Assembly (NCBI GenBank): GCA_002409325.1
Contig: DHUU01000014.1
Coordinates: 62,001 to 126,000 of the forward strand
Source of the DNA: Bacteroidales bacterium UBA5226
Lineage (GTDB): Bacteria > Bacteroidota > Bacteroidia > Bacteroidales > UBA932
Reading direction: 5' to 3'
DNA: 64,000 nucleotides
The number at the start of each line of letters is the position of its first letter. Position 1 is the first letter of the stretch. Positions 31,523 through 40,216 of the stretch are shown here, piece by piece. The notes under the pieces were generated by a model. The model did not search any database. It saw only the letters and a list, made by a program, of their open reading frames with translations, and was not told where the DNA came from. The position numbers and the translations under genes were made by a program.

Positions 31523-32383
31523 TCAGAAATTGATGTAATCTGCCGGATTCAGCGGGACCCCTTTATGCCAGAGTTCAAAATGCAGGTGGAACCCGGTGGA
31601 GTACGTCCCATGACTGCCAATTATGGCAACCACCGAACCTGCCGTTACAGGATCCCCTACTTTGCTGAACAATTGCGAACAGTGTTTATATATTGACAAC
31701 AGGTTGTTTTCGTGTTGTATCTGCAATACATACCCAAACTCATCCGTCCAGGAGGCGAAGTTGACGGTGCCGTCGAGCACGGCATAGATTACCGAGTTCT
31801 CGGGGGCCACTAAATCAACAGCAAAATGGTTGTTGACCGGACTAAAGCCTGAAGAAATCAGGCCTTTGACCGGCGGGAAAAAATGCAATCCCTCTATTTG
31901 CAGATTCCCCCCACTGATACTGCTCCTGTTTTGCTGCTCTTTCAATTCGGCCCCGGCCCTGAGCAGGGAATCTTCCTGGGATCTTCCTCCCACTGCAAAT
32001 TCAGGGATATCGGCCGCCTGCCCCTTGGGAAGAATCTGGCCGGGAGCCATAGGATCTTCGTTTGCAAGGATACGCTGCAGGTTGGTCAGGTGTATTTCCC
32101 ATAAATGAATCACTTTTTCAAGGGAATCGGCCCTGAGGGCATTGTGCATCATGACTTCACGGGTTTGGGCGTTGGGGTAACCGGGAACGACCTCCCTCAG
32201 CGGGGTATAGATAATCAGCAGTACTACGCTCGTCACCAGGATAGCAATGATCCCGAACAGGCCCAGAAGCAACTGCAGGATCGAAAATTTTAGATTAAGA
32301 ACCTGTTTGTGGGATTCAATATCAAAAACTCCGAAAACATACCTGTCCCTGAGGACTTTCTTCTTGGGATGACCAGATGTCAT
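31523..32383 (-). CDS. M23-family peptidoglycan endopeptidase (membrane anchored)
   Basis: A 286-residue protein with a cytoplasmic N-terminus, one membrane segment (about 30-58), a coiled linker and a C-terminal LytM domain. The zinc ligands are NNHFAVDLVAP (HxxxD) and FHLHFELWHKG (HxH). It likely cuts peptide cross-links in cell-wall growth or division. The ATG at 32383 follows the -7 box at 32401-32408 by 17 nt; the longer frame to 32416 runs through that box. It is first gene of the dxr-rseP operon. Confidence 0.88.
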   Translation of the reverse strand: MTSGHPKKKVLRDRYVFGVFDIESHKQVLNLKFSILQLLLGLFGIIAILVTSVVLLIIYTPLREVVPGYPNAQTREVMMHNALRADSLEKVIHLWEIHLTNLQRILANEDPMAPGQILPKGQAADIPEFAVGGRSQEDSLLRAGAELKEQQNRSSISGGNLQIEGLHFFPPVKGLISSGFSPVNNHFAVDLVAPENSVIYAVLDGTVNFASWTDEFGYVLQIQHENNLLSIYKHCSQLFSKVGDPVTAGSVVAIIGSHGTYSTGFHLHFELWHKGVPLNPADYINF

Positions 32384-32400
32384 AGATTCGCTTTGTCGGG

Positions 32401-32408
32401 CAAATGTA
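32401..32408 (-). promoter_or_regulatory. -7 box TACATTTG of the M23-dxr-rseP operon
   Basis: TAnnTTTG match on the minus strand, 22 bp from the divergent ruvX -7 box. Confidence 0.6.
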
Positions 32409-32430
32409 AGAATCATTTTCCAATTTGTGT

Positions 32431-32438
32431 TACCTTTG
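32431..32438 (+). promoter_or_regulatory. -7 box TACCTTTG of the ruvX operon
   Basis: TACCTTTGCATCATG: the box ends 4 nt before the ATG at 32443, implying a leaderless message, and so decides the ruvX start. Confidence 0.7.
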
Positions 32439-32442
32439 CATC

Positions 32443-32859
32443 ATGGGAAGGATTATGGGTATTGACTATGGTCAGAAACGGGTAGGTCTGGCAGTAAGTG
32501 ATCCGCTCAGAATCTTTGCCATCCCCCTGGAAACAGTTACCGTAGACAAAGTGACCGATTTCCTTAAAAAATACTATGAGGACCAGCCTATTGATTTGTT
32601 TGTGGTTGGTTATCCCAGACACCTGGACAATACACCGGCTCAAAACGCCTCCCGCGTAACGGCCTTTGTAACCCATTTAAAAAGGACCTTTCCACAAATT
32701 CCCGTAAAGTTGGCCGATGAGCGTTTCACATCAAAAATGGCATTTCAGGCTATGATTGACGGGGGGTTGAAAAAGAAAGACCGCAGGGATAAGGCCACTA
32801 TTGATAAAGTAAGCGCAGTCATCATATTGCAGGAATACCTTCAAAACAATAAACCATGA
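32443..32859 (+). CDS. ruvX: YqgF/RuvX-type putative pre-16S rRNA nuclease
   Basis: A 138-residue RNase H-fold nuclease of the YqgF family. MGRIMGIDYGQKRVGLAVSD carries the first catalytic Asp, VVGYP a core strand and LADERFTS the acidic Glu; DKVSAVIILQ gives the final Asp. It is implicated in maturation of the 16S 5' end. The start is set by the promoter at 32431-32438, so the frame upstream to 32425 is not used. ATGA overlap with def. Confidence 0.93.
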   Translation: MGRIMGIDYGQKRVGLAVSDPLRIFAIPLETVTVDKVTDFLKKYYEDQPIDLFVVGYPRHLDNTPAQNASRVTAFVTHLKRTFPQIPVKLADERFTSKMAFQAMIDGGLKKKDRRDKATIDKVSAVIILQEYLQNNKP

Positions 32860-33410
32860 TATTGCCCATATATATATACGGGTCCTCCGTTCTAAGACAA
32901 AAAGCACAGGACATTACCCCCGATTATCCAAATCTGGACAAACTGATAGAGGATATGTGGGAAACTTTGTATTATGCAGACGGTGTGGGCCTGGCCGCTC
33001 CCCAGACAGGTCTTTCCATACGGTTATTCATGGTAGATGGAAGTGAATTATCGGAAGAACGGCCCGAATTAAAGGATTTAAAACGACTGATCATCAATCC
33101 CCGCATTCTGGAAGTAAGCGAACAGACGGTTGTCCACCAGGAAGGTTGCCTTAGCTTGCCCAAACTATGGGCAGACATTGAACGTCCTCAAAGTGTAAAA
33201 CTGGCTTATGTGGGGCTGGATTTTAAACCGGTGGAAGAGTGGTTTCACGGGATGGCTTCCCGGATGGTTCAACACGAATACTCGCATCTGGAAGGAGAAC
33301 TCTTTACAGATCTGGCCCCTGCCATCCGCAAAAAAATGCTCCAAAGCAAATTGCAGGCTATAGCAAGGGGCGAAGTCAAAACATTTTACAAAACCAAAAT
33401 AGTAAAATAA
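32856..33410 (+). CDS. def: Peptide deformylase
   Basis: A 184-residue Fe2+/Zn2+ enzyme that removes the formyl group from nascent proteins. Motif 1 is GVGLAAPQ (43-50), motif 2 EGCLSLP (96-102, ligand Cys98) and motif 3 QHEYSHLEG (ligands His140 and His144, catalytic Glu141). It overlaps ruvX by 4 nt and precedes the phosphomutase by 1 nt. Confidence 0.96.
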   Translation: MILPIYIYGSSVLRQKAQDITPDYPNLDKLIEDMWETLYYADGVGLAAPQTGLSIRLFMVDGSELSEERPELKDLKRLIINPRILEVSEQTVVHQEGCLSLPKLWADIERPQSVKLAYVGLDFKPVEEWFHGMASRMVQHEYSHLEGELFTDLAPAIRKKMLQSKLQAIARGEVKTFYKTKIVK

Positions 33411-33411
33411 T

Positions 33412-34743
33412 ATGGGGGTATTCCACGCTTATGACATCCGGGGTGTTTACGGCAAAGACCTGCTCCCTGAAGATATCTACAAAATGGGCTTCTTCCTGCC
33501 CACTGTCCTGAACACAAAAAGAATTGCGGTAGGGCAAGACTGCAGGGAGTCTTCTCCTGAAGCTTTTCAGTTCCTGGTCCGCGGGTTGTGCGATGCAGGA
33601 GCCCACGTTTCTGACCTGGGTCTGGCCACTACCCCCATGGTGTATTATGCCACGGCCAGACATCATTTTGACGGGTCCGTTCAGATTACGGCATCCCACA
33701 ACGGGGCAGAATACAACGGACTTAAGGTATCGGGACGCGGGGCCATGCCGGTGGGATATGATAACGGGCTGAACGTGCTGGAAGAGTTTGTCCTTCATAA
33801 AAAACCCGTGAAGGCTGAAAAAAAGGGACTCGTTACGCCGCTGGATCTTAAAGAGGAGTATTTCACATTTCTCTCCTCTTATGTGCCGCAACTGAAGGGA
33901 TTACGCGCGGGTATTGATGTTTCCAACGGGATGGCCGGCCTGTTTGTAAAAAGGCTCCTGGGAACAGACAACGTATTTTATATCAACCAGGAACTGGACG
34001 GGCGGTTTCCCAACCATGCCCCCAACCCGCTAGTTCCGGAAAACATAAAGCAGTTGCAGGAACTGGTCAGGAACAAACAATGCGACGTGGGTGTCATCTT
34101 TGACGGAGATGCAGACAGGGTAATGTTCACCGATGAGAACGGAGCATTCATTTCTCCCGATCTGATCATAGCCCTGCTGGGCCATCATTTCCTGGACGGC
34201 AAACCGGCCAGGGTACTGCAGGACATTCGTTCCTCCAAGGCTGTTGGAGAATACCTTTCCCCTATGGGTGCCCAGATGCACACCTGGCGTGTGGGAAGGG
34301 CTTTTGCTGCGCCAAGGCTCAAAGAGATTGACGGGTTGTACGGCGGGGAATTGGCCGGTCATTACTATTTCAGGGACTTCTTTTACTCTGACAGCGGACT
34401 GCTGGCTGCGCTACTGGTATTGGACGTTCTGGTGAAACTGGGAAAACCAATTTCGGAGATCATCCGTAGCATCAGAAAATACGAGAATTCCGGTGAGCTC
34501 AACTTCCGCATAGCACACAAACAGGAAGCCATGGATGCACTCAAAACACATTTTACGGCGCAGGAAATCCCCACAGCTTTTTTTGATTTTGACGGGTATC
34601 GCATTGAATTTCCCCAATGGTGGTTTAATGTCAGGCCTTCCAACACCGAACCTTACCTGCGTTTTATCGCAGAAGCGACAAACGGGGAGCTGTTGCAAAA
34701 AAAACTCGGCGAAATGCAATCGATCCTGAAACCTTATTTGTAA
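33412..34743 (+). CDS. Phosphomannomutase/phosphoglucomutase
   Basis: A 443-residue alpha-D-phosphohexomutase, converting hexose 1- and 6-phosphates. The phosphoserine loop reads ITASHNGAEYNG (Ser95), where most relatives have HNP, so Gly98 is unusual. The metal loop is FDGDADRVMF, the sugar loop GGELAGHYYF and the phosphate-binding loop RPSNTEPYLR. It supplies mannose-1-P or glucose-1-P for surface polysaccharides. It lies in the middle of the ruvX-def-...-MATE operon. Confidence 0.92.
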   Translation: MGVFHAYDIRGVYGKDLLPEDIYKMGFFLPTVLNTKRIAVGQDCRESSPEAFQFLVRGLCDAGAHVSDLGLATTPMVYYATARHHFDGSVQITASHNGAEYNGLKVSGRGAMPVGYDNGLNVLEEFVLHKKPVKAEKKGLVTPLDLKEEYFTFLSSYVPQLKGLRAGIDVSNGMAGLFVKRLLGTDNVFYINQELDGRFPNHAPNPLVPENIKQLQELVRNKQCDVGVIFDGDADRVMFTDENGAFISPDLIIALLGHHFLDGKPARVLQDIRSSKAVGEYLSPMGAQMHTWRVGRAFAAPRLKEIDGLYGGELAGHYYFRDFFYSDSGLLAALLVLDVLVKLGKPISEIIRSIRKYENSGELNFRIAHKQEAMDALKTHFTAQEIPTAFFDFDGYRIEFPQWWFNVRPSNTEPYLRFIAEATNGELLQKKLGEMQSILKPYL

Positions 34744-34749
34744 ATTGCA

Positions 34750-36105
34750 ATGAAAAGGTTTGTTACTCTGGATATTTTGCGCGGATTGTCCATTTTCGGA
34801 ATGGTATTTTCGGCCATCATTCCCTATGGCGTCCTTCCGGCCTGGATGTATCACATTCAGACACCACCCCCGGATCATTTCCTGGATACGGCCAGTTACG
34901 GCCTGGGATGGGTAGATCTTGTTTTTCCCATTTTTATCTTTTGTATGGGAGCTGCAATACCGTTTGCTTTCAGGGCAAAATGGAAACGTTCGGGCCTGGA
35001 TGTGCACCGTGACATGAAAGACATCGCGGAACGGTTTCTTATGCTGCTGGCTTTTTCATATTTATGTAACCTGTTGCAACCCTCTTTGCCGGGATACTGG
35101 TCAAAAGTCCTGATCCTTGCAGGTTTTGCGGCATTGTGGTTCATTTACGTGAAAGGCTCATCATTCAAATTACGTCTTGCCGGATGGGCAGTAGCCCTTG
35201 GTCTGCTGGCGCTCTATGCTTTTGTGTTTGATGTGCAGATGACGCTTTTCAGCCGGAATATCATTATTTTGCTGCTGGCCTTCTTATACTTGTTCGGGGC
35301 CCTTATTTGGTATGTCACCCGTGATTCTGAAAAGTGGCGGTTTGTTGCTTTCCTGGGTGTTGTAGCCGTAAGTCTTGTATCGCGTTTGCTGGGATTTGAC
35401 CATGTTCTTTATGACAACAAAAACCTTTCATGGCTGCTGAACATGGAGGAGATCAATTTTTTGATGATACTGCTGCCGGCCACCTGGGTCGGGGACCGGT
35501 TGCTTCACATGCAGGAAGAACAAACAACGGAAATCCCCCGGGGAGGCCTTCTTACCCACCTTCTATTCTGGGGTATGTTCCTTTTGGTTGTGTGGATATG
35601 CATAAACAGCTATAACCGGTGGCTTTCAGATGGCAAATGGTTTTCTTTTTTTACCCTGCTATTACTCGTCTGGCTGATGAAAAAAAAGGCACCCCGATAC
35701 CTTCCCCTGCTCTATCTGTCGGGTTTGCTTATTTTTTTCGGTCTGTGGATAGAACGTTTTGAACCGGGGCTTACAAAAGTTCCCTGCTCTTTTTCCTATT
35801 GTTTTGTGAGCGGCGGCGTTGCTATCCTTATGCTTATGTGGCTACATTACCTGTCGGAATTCCTCCCCCGCGGATTCCTTTCCGGAATATTTTCGGGAGC
35901 AGGAGCCAATCCGCTCATGAGCTATGTAGCACACGGCATGTTTGTTACACCTCTTATGAGGATTACGTATATAGAAGTATTGTATCGTTGGGCAAGACCT
36001 GCAGATTACCCATGGATTGGCACCCTGAGTGCGTTTCTGCTGGTGCTCTTTACTATGTGGCTGGTTTCCCTGGTCTCTAAAAAAAGGATTTACTGGCGTG
36101 CCTGA
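34750..36105 (+). CDS. DUF5009 / heparan N-acetyltransferase-like membrane protein
   Basis: A 451-residue protein with about ten to twelve membrane segments. The N-terminal RFVTLDILRGLSIFGMVF and GWVDLVFPIFIFCMGAAIPFAF match the DUF5009/HGSNAT-like group, related to YeiB and acyltransferase-3 proteins that move acyl groups across membranes onto sugars. A terminal ANPLMSYVAHGMF segment is also typical. It may acetylate a surface or periplasmic glycan; the acceptor is not known. Confidence 0.8.
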   Translation: MKRFVTLDILRGLSIFGMVFSAIIPYGVLPAWMYHIQTPPPDHFLDTASYGLGWVDLVFPIFIFCMGAAIPFAFRAKWKRSGLDVHRDMKDIAERFLMLLAFSYLCNLLQPSLPGYWSKVLILAGFAALWFIYVKGSSFKLRLAGWAVALGLLALYAFVFDVQMTLFSRNIIILLLAFLYLFGALIWYVTRDSEKWRFVAFLGVVAVSLVSRLLGFDHVLYDNKNLSWLLNMEEINFLMILLPATWVGDRLLHMQEEQTTEIPRGGLLTHLLFWGMFLLVVWICINSYNRWLSDGKWFSFFTLLLLVWLMKKKAPRYLPLLYLSGLLIFFGLWIERFEPGLTKVPCSFSYCFVSGGVAILMLMWLHYLSEFLPRGFLSGIFSGAGANPLMSYVAHGMFVTPLMRITYIEVLYRWARPADYPWIGTLSAFLLVLFTMWLVSLVSKKRIYWRA

Positions 36106-37459
36106 GCAGATAAAAACACTTTCCCTGGATAAGGAACGCATCCCTAAGCTCCTTTTCCGTTATGCCGCCCCGGCCATCATTTCAATGACCGCTGCCAGCC
36201 TTTTCAACCTGGCAGACGTCATCTTCATAGGACGGGGAGTCAATGCCATGGCTATTGCAGGTCTTTCTCTGACACTCCCCCTGATGAATATTTCAGCGGC
36301 CTTTGGTTCGTTAATTGGTGTGGGCGCCTCGACCCTGATCTCTGTCAAACTTGGTCAGAAAGACGTTCAAACAGCAGAGATAGCTTTGGGTAATGCTGTA
36401 ACACTTAATTCTATTATTGGAATCATTTACACTATCGTCGCGCTCATTTTCCTGGACCCCGTGTTGTATTTTTTCGGAGCCAGCGAACAGACTGTACCTT
36501 TTGCCAGGGAATACATGCAGATTATCCTGGCGGGCAATGTGATCACTCATATATATTATGGTCTGAACGATAACCTGAGGGCCAGCGGATATCCCAAAAA
36601 AGCCATGGTTGCGACCCTTACCGCTGTGGCCATCAATATCATCCTGGACCCGCTCTTTATATTCGGATTCGGCTGGGGAATCCGTGGAGCTGCCGTGGCT
36701 ACTGTACTGGCGCAGATCGTTGCTCTTGGCATTCTGCTGAACCATTATACCAGGAAACAATCCCTGCTTCATTTTAAAAAAGGCATTTTCATCATACGAA
36801 AAGGTATGCCGCGCAATATCATTTCCGTTGGGCTTGCCCCTTTTTTGATGAACGTTGTCAGCAGCCTGGTAATCATTATCATAAACCGTTCATTTTTTCG
36901 TTTCGGGGGTGATTATGCGGTTGGGGCCTATGGAATTGCCAACCGCATGATATCCTTCTTTATCATGATCATGTTTGGTTTTAACCAGGGAATGCAACCT
37001 CTGGTGGGGTTCAACTACGGGGCACGCCAATACAAACGGGTGAGCGAAATTTTTAAACTCACACTGCTCTGTTCTTTTTGTGTGAGTGTTCTGGCATTTA
37101 TCATAGCGCAATTCTTCCCGGTTGTGGCCGTGAGCCTGTTTACGAATGATCCGACACTGGCCCGTCTTACGGTGGAAGGACTGCGCATTGATCTGGCTGT
37201 TTTTCCTTTGGTATCACTTCCCATGGTCACATCCACTTTTTTCCAGTCCATCCGTAAGCCCGGTAAGGCCATTTTCCTTTCACTCACACGTCAGGTTATA
37301 TTCCTGATCCCCTCCCTGCTCATTCTTCCACGATTTTTTGGTGTAACCGGTGTATGGGCCAGTATGCCCGTATCTGATACAGCCTCGTTTATAGTGGCTG
37401 CAATACTCATAGCAAAACAATTGAAAGAATTCAGGAAAGATTATGAACTCAACGGATAA
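36098..37459 (+). CDS. MATE-family efflux transporter
   Basis: A 453-residue 12-helix transporter of the MATE/NorM family with paired repeats; FRYAAPAIISMTAASLFN opens helix 1 and GFNQGMQPLVGFNYGA is the signature near the second half. It uses a Na+ or H+ gradient to export cationic compounds or a metabolite. The GTG at 36098 is chosen: it overlaps the previous stop by 8 nt and starts the normal family N-terminus, whereas the longer frame to 36029 lies in the DUF5009 gene. Confidence 0.92.
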   Translation: MPEQIKTLSLDKERIPKLLFRYAAPAIISMTAASLFNLADVIFIGRGVNAMAIAGLSLTLPLMNISAAFGSLIGVGASTLISVKLGQKDVQTAEIALGNAVTLNSIIGIIYTIVALIFLDPVLYFFGASEQTVPFAREYMQIILAGNVITHIYYGLNDNLRASGYPKKAMVATLTAVAINIILDPLFIFGFGWGIRGAAVATVLAQIVALGILLNHYTRKQSLLHFKKGIFIIRKGMPRNIISVGLAPFLMNVVSSLVIIIINRSFFRFGGDYAVGAYGIANRMISFFIMIMFGFNQGMQPLVGFNYGARQYKRVSEIFKLTLLCSFCVSVLAFIIAQFFPVVAVSLFTNDPTLARLTVEGLRIDLAVFPLVSLPMVTSTFFQSIRKPGKAIFLSLTRQVIFLIPSLLILPRFFGVTGVWASMPVSDTASFIVAAILIAKQLKEFRKDYELNG

Positions 37460-38072
37460 CATAGTTGTTTCTCTTGGCCGCCAGATTGGAAGTGGCGGTT
37501 ATCTGGCAGGAAAGATGATCGCCTCGGCCCTGGGCCTTATCTTTTATGATAAGGAACTTCTTTACTATGCAGCTAAAGAGAGTGGCATTTGTGAAGAGAT
37601 TTTTGAAAATGCCGATGAAAAAGTTACCCGGGGCCTTTCTCGTGTTCTGAATGCCCATGATTTTCTGGGGGGAGCTTTTTTTGACCCTCTGAACGCAACC
37701 CTCTCCAGAGACAGGATATTCAGTATTCAGTCCGCGGTGATCCGCAAAATCGTTAATCAACAGTCCTGCCTTATCGTAGGACGCTGTGCCGATTATATCC
37801 TCAGGGATCATCCCCGCATGCGAAGTGTCTTCATACACGCATCACTTCCCTTACGCATAGCCAATGTGGCTGAACGCAGGGGCATTTCTCCGGAACAGGC
37901 AGAAGCATTCATCATAAAAGAGGAAAAGAAAAGGGCTGCTTATTACAATTATTTTACCAACAAGGAATGGGGAAAGGCCGATTCGTACCATTTTTCCCTG
38001 GACGCAGGCCTTCTGGGAATTGACAATTGTGCCCTGCTGGCAGCTCACCTGATCAAAGAAAGTCTGGGATAA
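37443..38072 (+). CDS. Cytidylate kinase-like protein (Cytidylate_kin2)
   Basis: A 209-residue P-loop protein. The phosphate loop is GRQIGSGGYLAGKMIA (about 13-28), followed by FYDKELLYYAA and IVGRCADYIL. This is the family often annotated as cytidylate kinase-like, distinct from Cmk; the true substrate is uncertain. It is the last gene of the ruvX operon and overlaps the MATE gene by 17 nt. Confidence 0.85.
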   Translation: MNSTDNIVVSLGRQIGSGGYLAGKMIASALGLIFYDKELLYYAAKESGICEEIFENADEKVTRGLSRVLNAHDFLGGAFFDPLNATLSRDRIFSIQSAVIRKIVNQQSCLIVGRCADYILRDHPRMRSVFIHASLPLRIANVAERRGISPEQAEAFIIKEEKKRAAYYNYFTNKEWGKADSYHFSLDAGLLGIDNCALLAAHLIKESLG

Positions 38073-38098
38073 AAGTATTGTGGGAATATTATTTTCTC

Positions 38099-38106
38099 TA
38101 TCTTCG
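38099..38106 (+). promoter_or_regulatory. Probable -7 box TATCTTCG of the 517-residue lipoprotein gene
   Basis: One mismatch to TAnnTTTG, 23 nt before the ATG at 38130. Confidence 0.35.
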
Positions 38107-38129
38107 GCTGGATTTATAACAACCTGTCT

Positions 38130-39683
38130 ATGAAAAAAATTAGAGATTCATTGCTTATTGTGTTGGCCGGAATTACAGCTACCGGTTGCCAGGGGAACTT
38201 CAGGAACTACGAAGGTTCGGAGCAGTTCAGGGAAGATGTGGCTGTTTTTGCCGATTTTGCTGTACGCAAACAATCCCTCACCCTATACTACCTGAAGGCC
38301 ACTTCCGACGGATTTACCCGGGATATTCTGAAGGGAACCGTCAGCCAGTCGGAATACGACGAATTCTTTGGGATGGTTGCCGAAATGGCACCTTACATCA
38401 AGGAATACGAAAAGGCGATCAGTAACCTGGAGAAATCCGGGATCCTGACCAGGGTCAACACCAAAGGCTTCATAGGCTCAAGCACCAAATTCTTATCATG
38501 GGTCACCGGCAGCGGGGAAAGGAGCCGGGAACGTGTTCTGAAAGTGGCTTCGAATATACCACCTTCCGACCGCACAGAACTTTATAACAAACTCCGTCCC
38601 GATTGGAAAGCAAAAACTTCCAGTGAAAGTGATTTTTGGAAAAAACTGGAAAAGGGGGATTTCGATCACCAGGCCCCCCAGATGTTCAACGATTTCCAGC
38701 AGGACAACGAGGAATTCGGGACCACTTCGGCGGAGAGCGGTCTTACCATCCAGAAGATCTTTGTGGCCGAAGGAGCCAAAGGTGTGGAAACCGGAGCCGA
38801 GTTTATGGTAGATGCCATGCAGACTTCAACTTCAGGCGGGCTGAGTGCCTTAGATGTGGGGGAAATGACCCTGGATATTTACAATTCCAACTCAGAGGCC
38901 GACCCTACACAGATCGCACAAGAGCTTACCGCAGCGGTCAACTCCATGGATCCCGCGGATCCTACAGTAAAGGAAATGGGCGCGGGATATGCCACTAAAA
39001 TGGCCACCATCATCAAGGAAGTCGTGGATGTGGCCAAAACAGACACGGAAAACGTTTCTGGAACAAACCGGTCCTTTGTCTTTGTGGAAGATGACGATGC
39101 CGGGAAAAAAGCCGACATTGTGATCGCCCAGAATCCCGAAAGCGCTTCTACTTCCATAGCCTCGATCTATGTGAGTATTGGCAATATCGTTGATGAGGGC
39201 AGGCAATTCATCTATAGCATATTGAACAAAGGTAAATGGCTGATCACGGCCGTAGATCCGGACGGGAACAAATCCACCCGCCAGGTGGACGTCCCGGCAG
39301 GGGATGTCCTAGTGGTAACACTGACAACAACGCCCCCAGCTGAAGATTCTGAAGAAGAAACTAAAGATGACTTTACCGACTGGACCGCATTGGTAGCACA
39401 GTATCCCGTTTTGAATGCATATCCTGCATTTTCAGGATCATTGACGTTCCTGGATTACACCACTGACAACCTGTTTTATGAAGAAGTCAAGATCAGGGCC
39501 AGGACCAGTGATGTCGATAAATATATTAACACGATCAAGAAAAAAGGATACAAGAAGGAGGAAAATAAGGAGATCGTATCTTATATGAGCCCGAACAGAA
39601 TAGGTGACTACTGGCGGTATGTCCAGTTATTTGAATCCGGCGTATCGGGACAGACAGACGTAAGGTTCTTTAATTTAAAATAA
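38130..39683 (+). CDS. Unrecognised 517-residue lipoprotein
   Basis: I cannot place this in a family. It begins with a lipoprotein signal (lipobox TGC, Cys20). Residues about 30-330 are mostly helical and acidic, with low-complexity patches rich in Glu, Ser and Thr. Residues about 335-395 look like a small beta domain (SASTSIASIYVSIG, LITAVDPDGNKSTRQVDVPAGDVLVV, cut here to its ends). A Pro/Glu/Asp-rich linker (TTPPAEDSEEETKDD) follows, and the last 105 residues form another globular part. The predicted place is the periplasmic face of the inner or outer membrane. It stands alone between two operons. Confidence 0.65.
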   Translation: MKKIRDSLLIVLAGITATGCQGNFRNYEGSEQFREDVAVFADFAVRKQSLTLYYLKATSDGFTRDILKGTVSQSEYDEFFGMVAEMAPYIKEYEKAISNLEKSGILTRVNTKGFIGSSTKFLSWVTGSGERSRERVLKVASNIPPSDRTELYNKLRPDWKAKTSSESDFWKKLEKGDFDHQAPQMFNDFQQDNEEFGTTSAESGLTIQKIFVAEGAKGVETGAEFMVDAMQTSTSGGLSALDVGEMTLDIYNSNSEADPTQIAQELTAAVNSMDPADPTVKEMGAGYATKMATIIKEVVDVAKTDTENVSGTNRSFVFVEDDDAGKKADIVIAQNPESASTSIASIYVSIGNIVDEGRQFIYSILNKGKWLITAVDPDGNKSTRQVDVPAGDVLVVTLTTTPPAEDSEEETKDDFTDWTALVAQYPVLNAYPAFSGSLTFLDYTTDNLFYEEVKIRARTSDVDKYINTIKKKGYKKEENKEIVSYMSPNRIGDYWRYVQLFESGVSGQTDVRFFNLK

Positions 39684-39687
39684 AGTA

Positions 39688-40212
39688 TTACAATCCCTCC
39701 GGCAAAACAAACTCAATGGATGTATTGCTGTGATTGATTTTACGGATGAAATCTCCGTGAAAAGGTAACAAGGTACGCGTTCCGTCTTCGAATTCCAGCT
39801 CCAGGCAGGGATTCCCCGGATAATCAAAGAATCCGGAAACGGTTCCCCTGCGTTTTTCCTCTCCTGTGGTTATTGCCTGGAATGCATACCCGACCAGCAC
39901 GGATCCTCCGCTCAGGGGCTCTTCCTCACGTGTCTTGTACAGGATGGTCTTCCCCACCCATTCAGCTGCCAGGTTTTCGGACAGAAAATTCTCAAAACAG
40001 ACCATTGCCTGATCGTTTCCGCGATAAGCAATGGATGTAAAATAAAAAGGAACCGGTATCCCATCCAGATGGATGAATACCGGTTCTTCTTTGTTCAATT
40101 GGTCAATAATGTTTTGGGGAACATCAGGTCGGAATTTTATTATAAGTTCTCCTCCCCTGCCGAAGGTTTTCCTCACTGTTGCCAGTGGCAGAAACCTTTC
40201 TTTTTTTCCCAT
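39688..40212 (-). CDS. rimM: Ribosome maturation factor RimM
   Basis: A 174-residue 16S-processing factor that binds S19 and matures the 30S head. The N-terminal domain starts with FLPLATVRKTFGRGGEL, and the PRC-barrel part includes LVGYAFQA and the C-terminal TRTLLPFHGDFIRKI. The ATG at 40212 lies 4 nt after the S16 stop, so it is co-transcribed with rpsP; the frame extending to 40284 would overlap S16. Confidence 0.9.
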   Translation of the reverse strand: MGKKERFLPLATVRKTFGRGGELIIKFRPDVPQNIIDQLNKEEPVFIHLDGIPVPFYFTSIAYRGNDQAMVCFENFLSENLAAEWVGKTILYKTREEEPLSGGSVLVGYAFQAITTGEEKRRGTVSGFFDYPGNPCLELEFEDGTRTLLPFHGDFIRKINHSNTSIEFVLPEGL

Positions 40213-40216
40213 GTCA

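Noticed and set aside
36029..36097. Longer MATE protein starting inside the DUF5009 gene
   Set aside because: The extra residues are a shadow of the preceding gene; the GTG at 36098 gives the normal family length.
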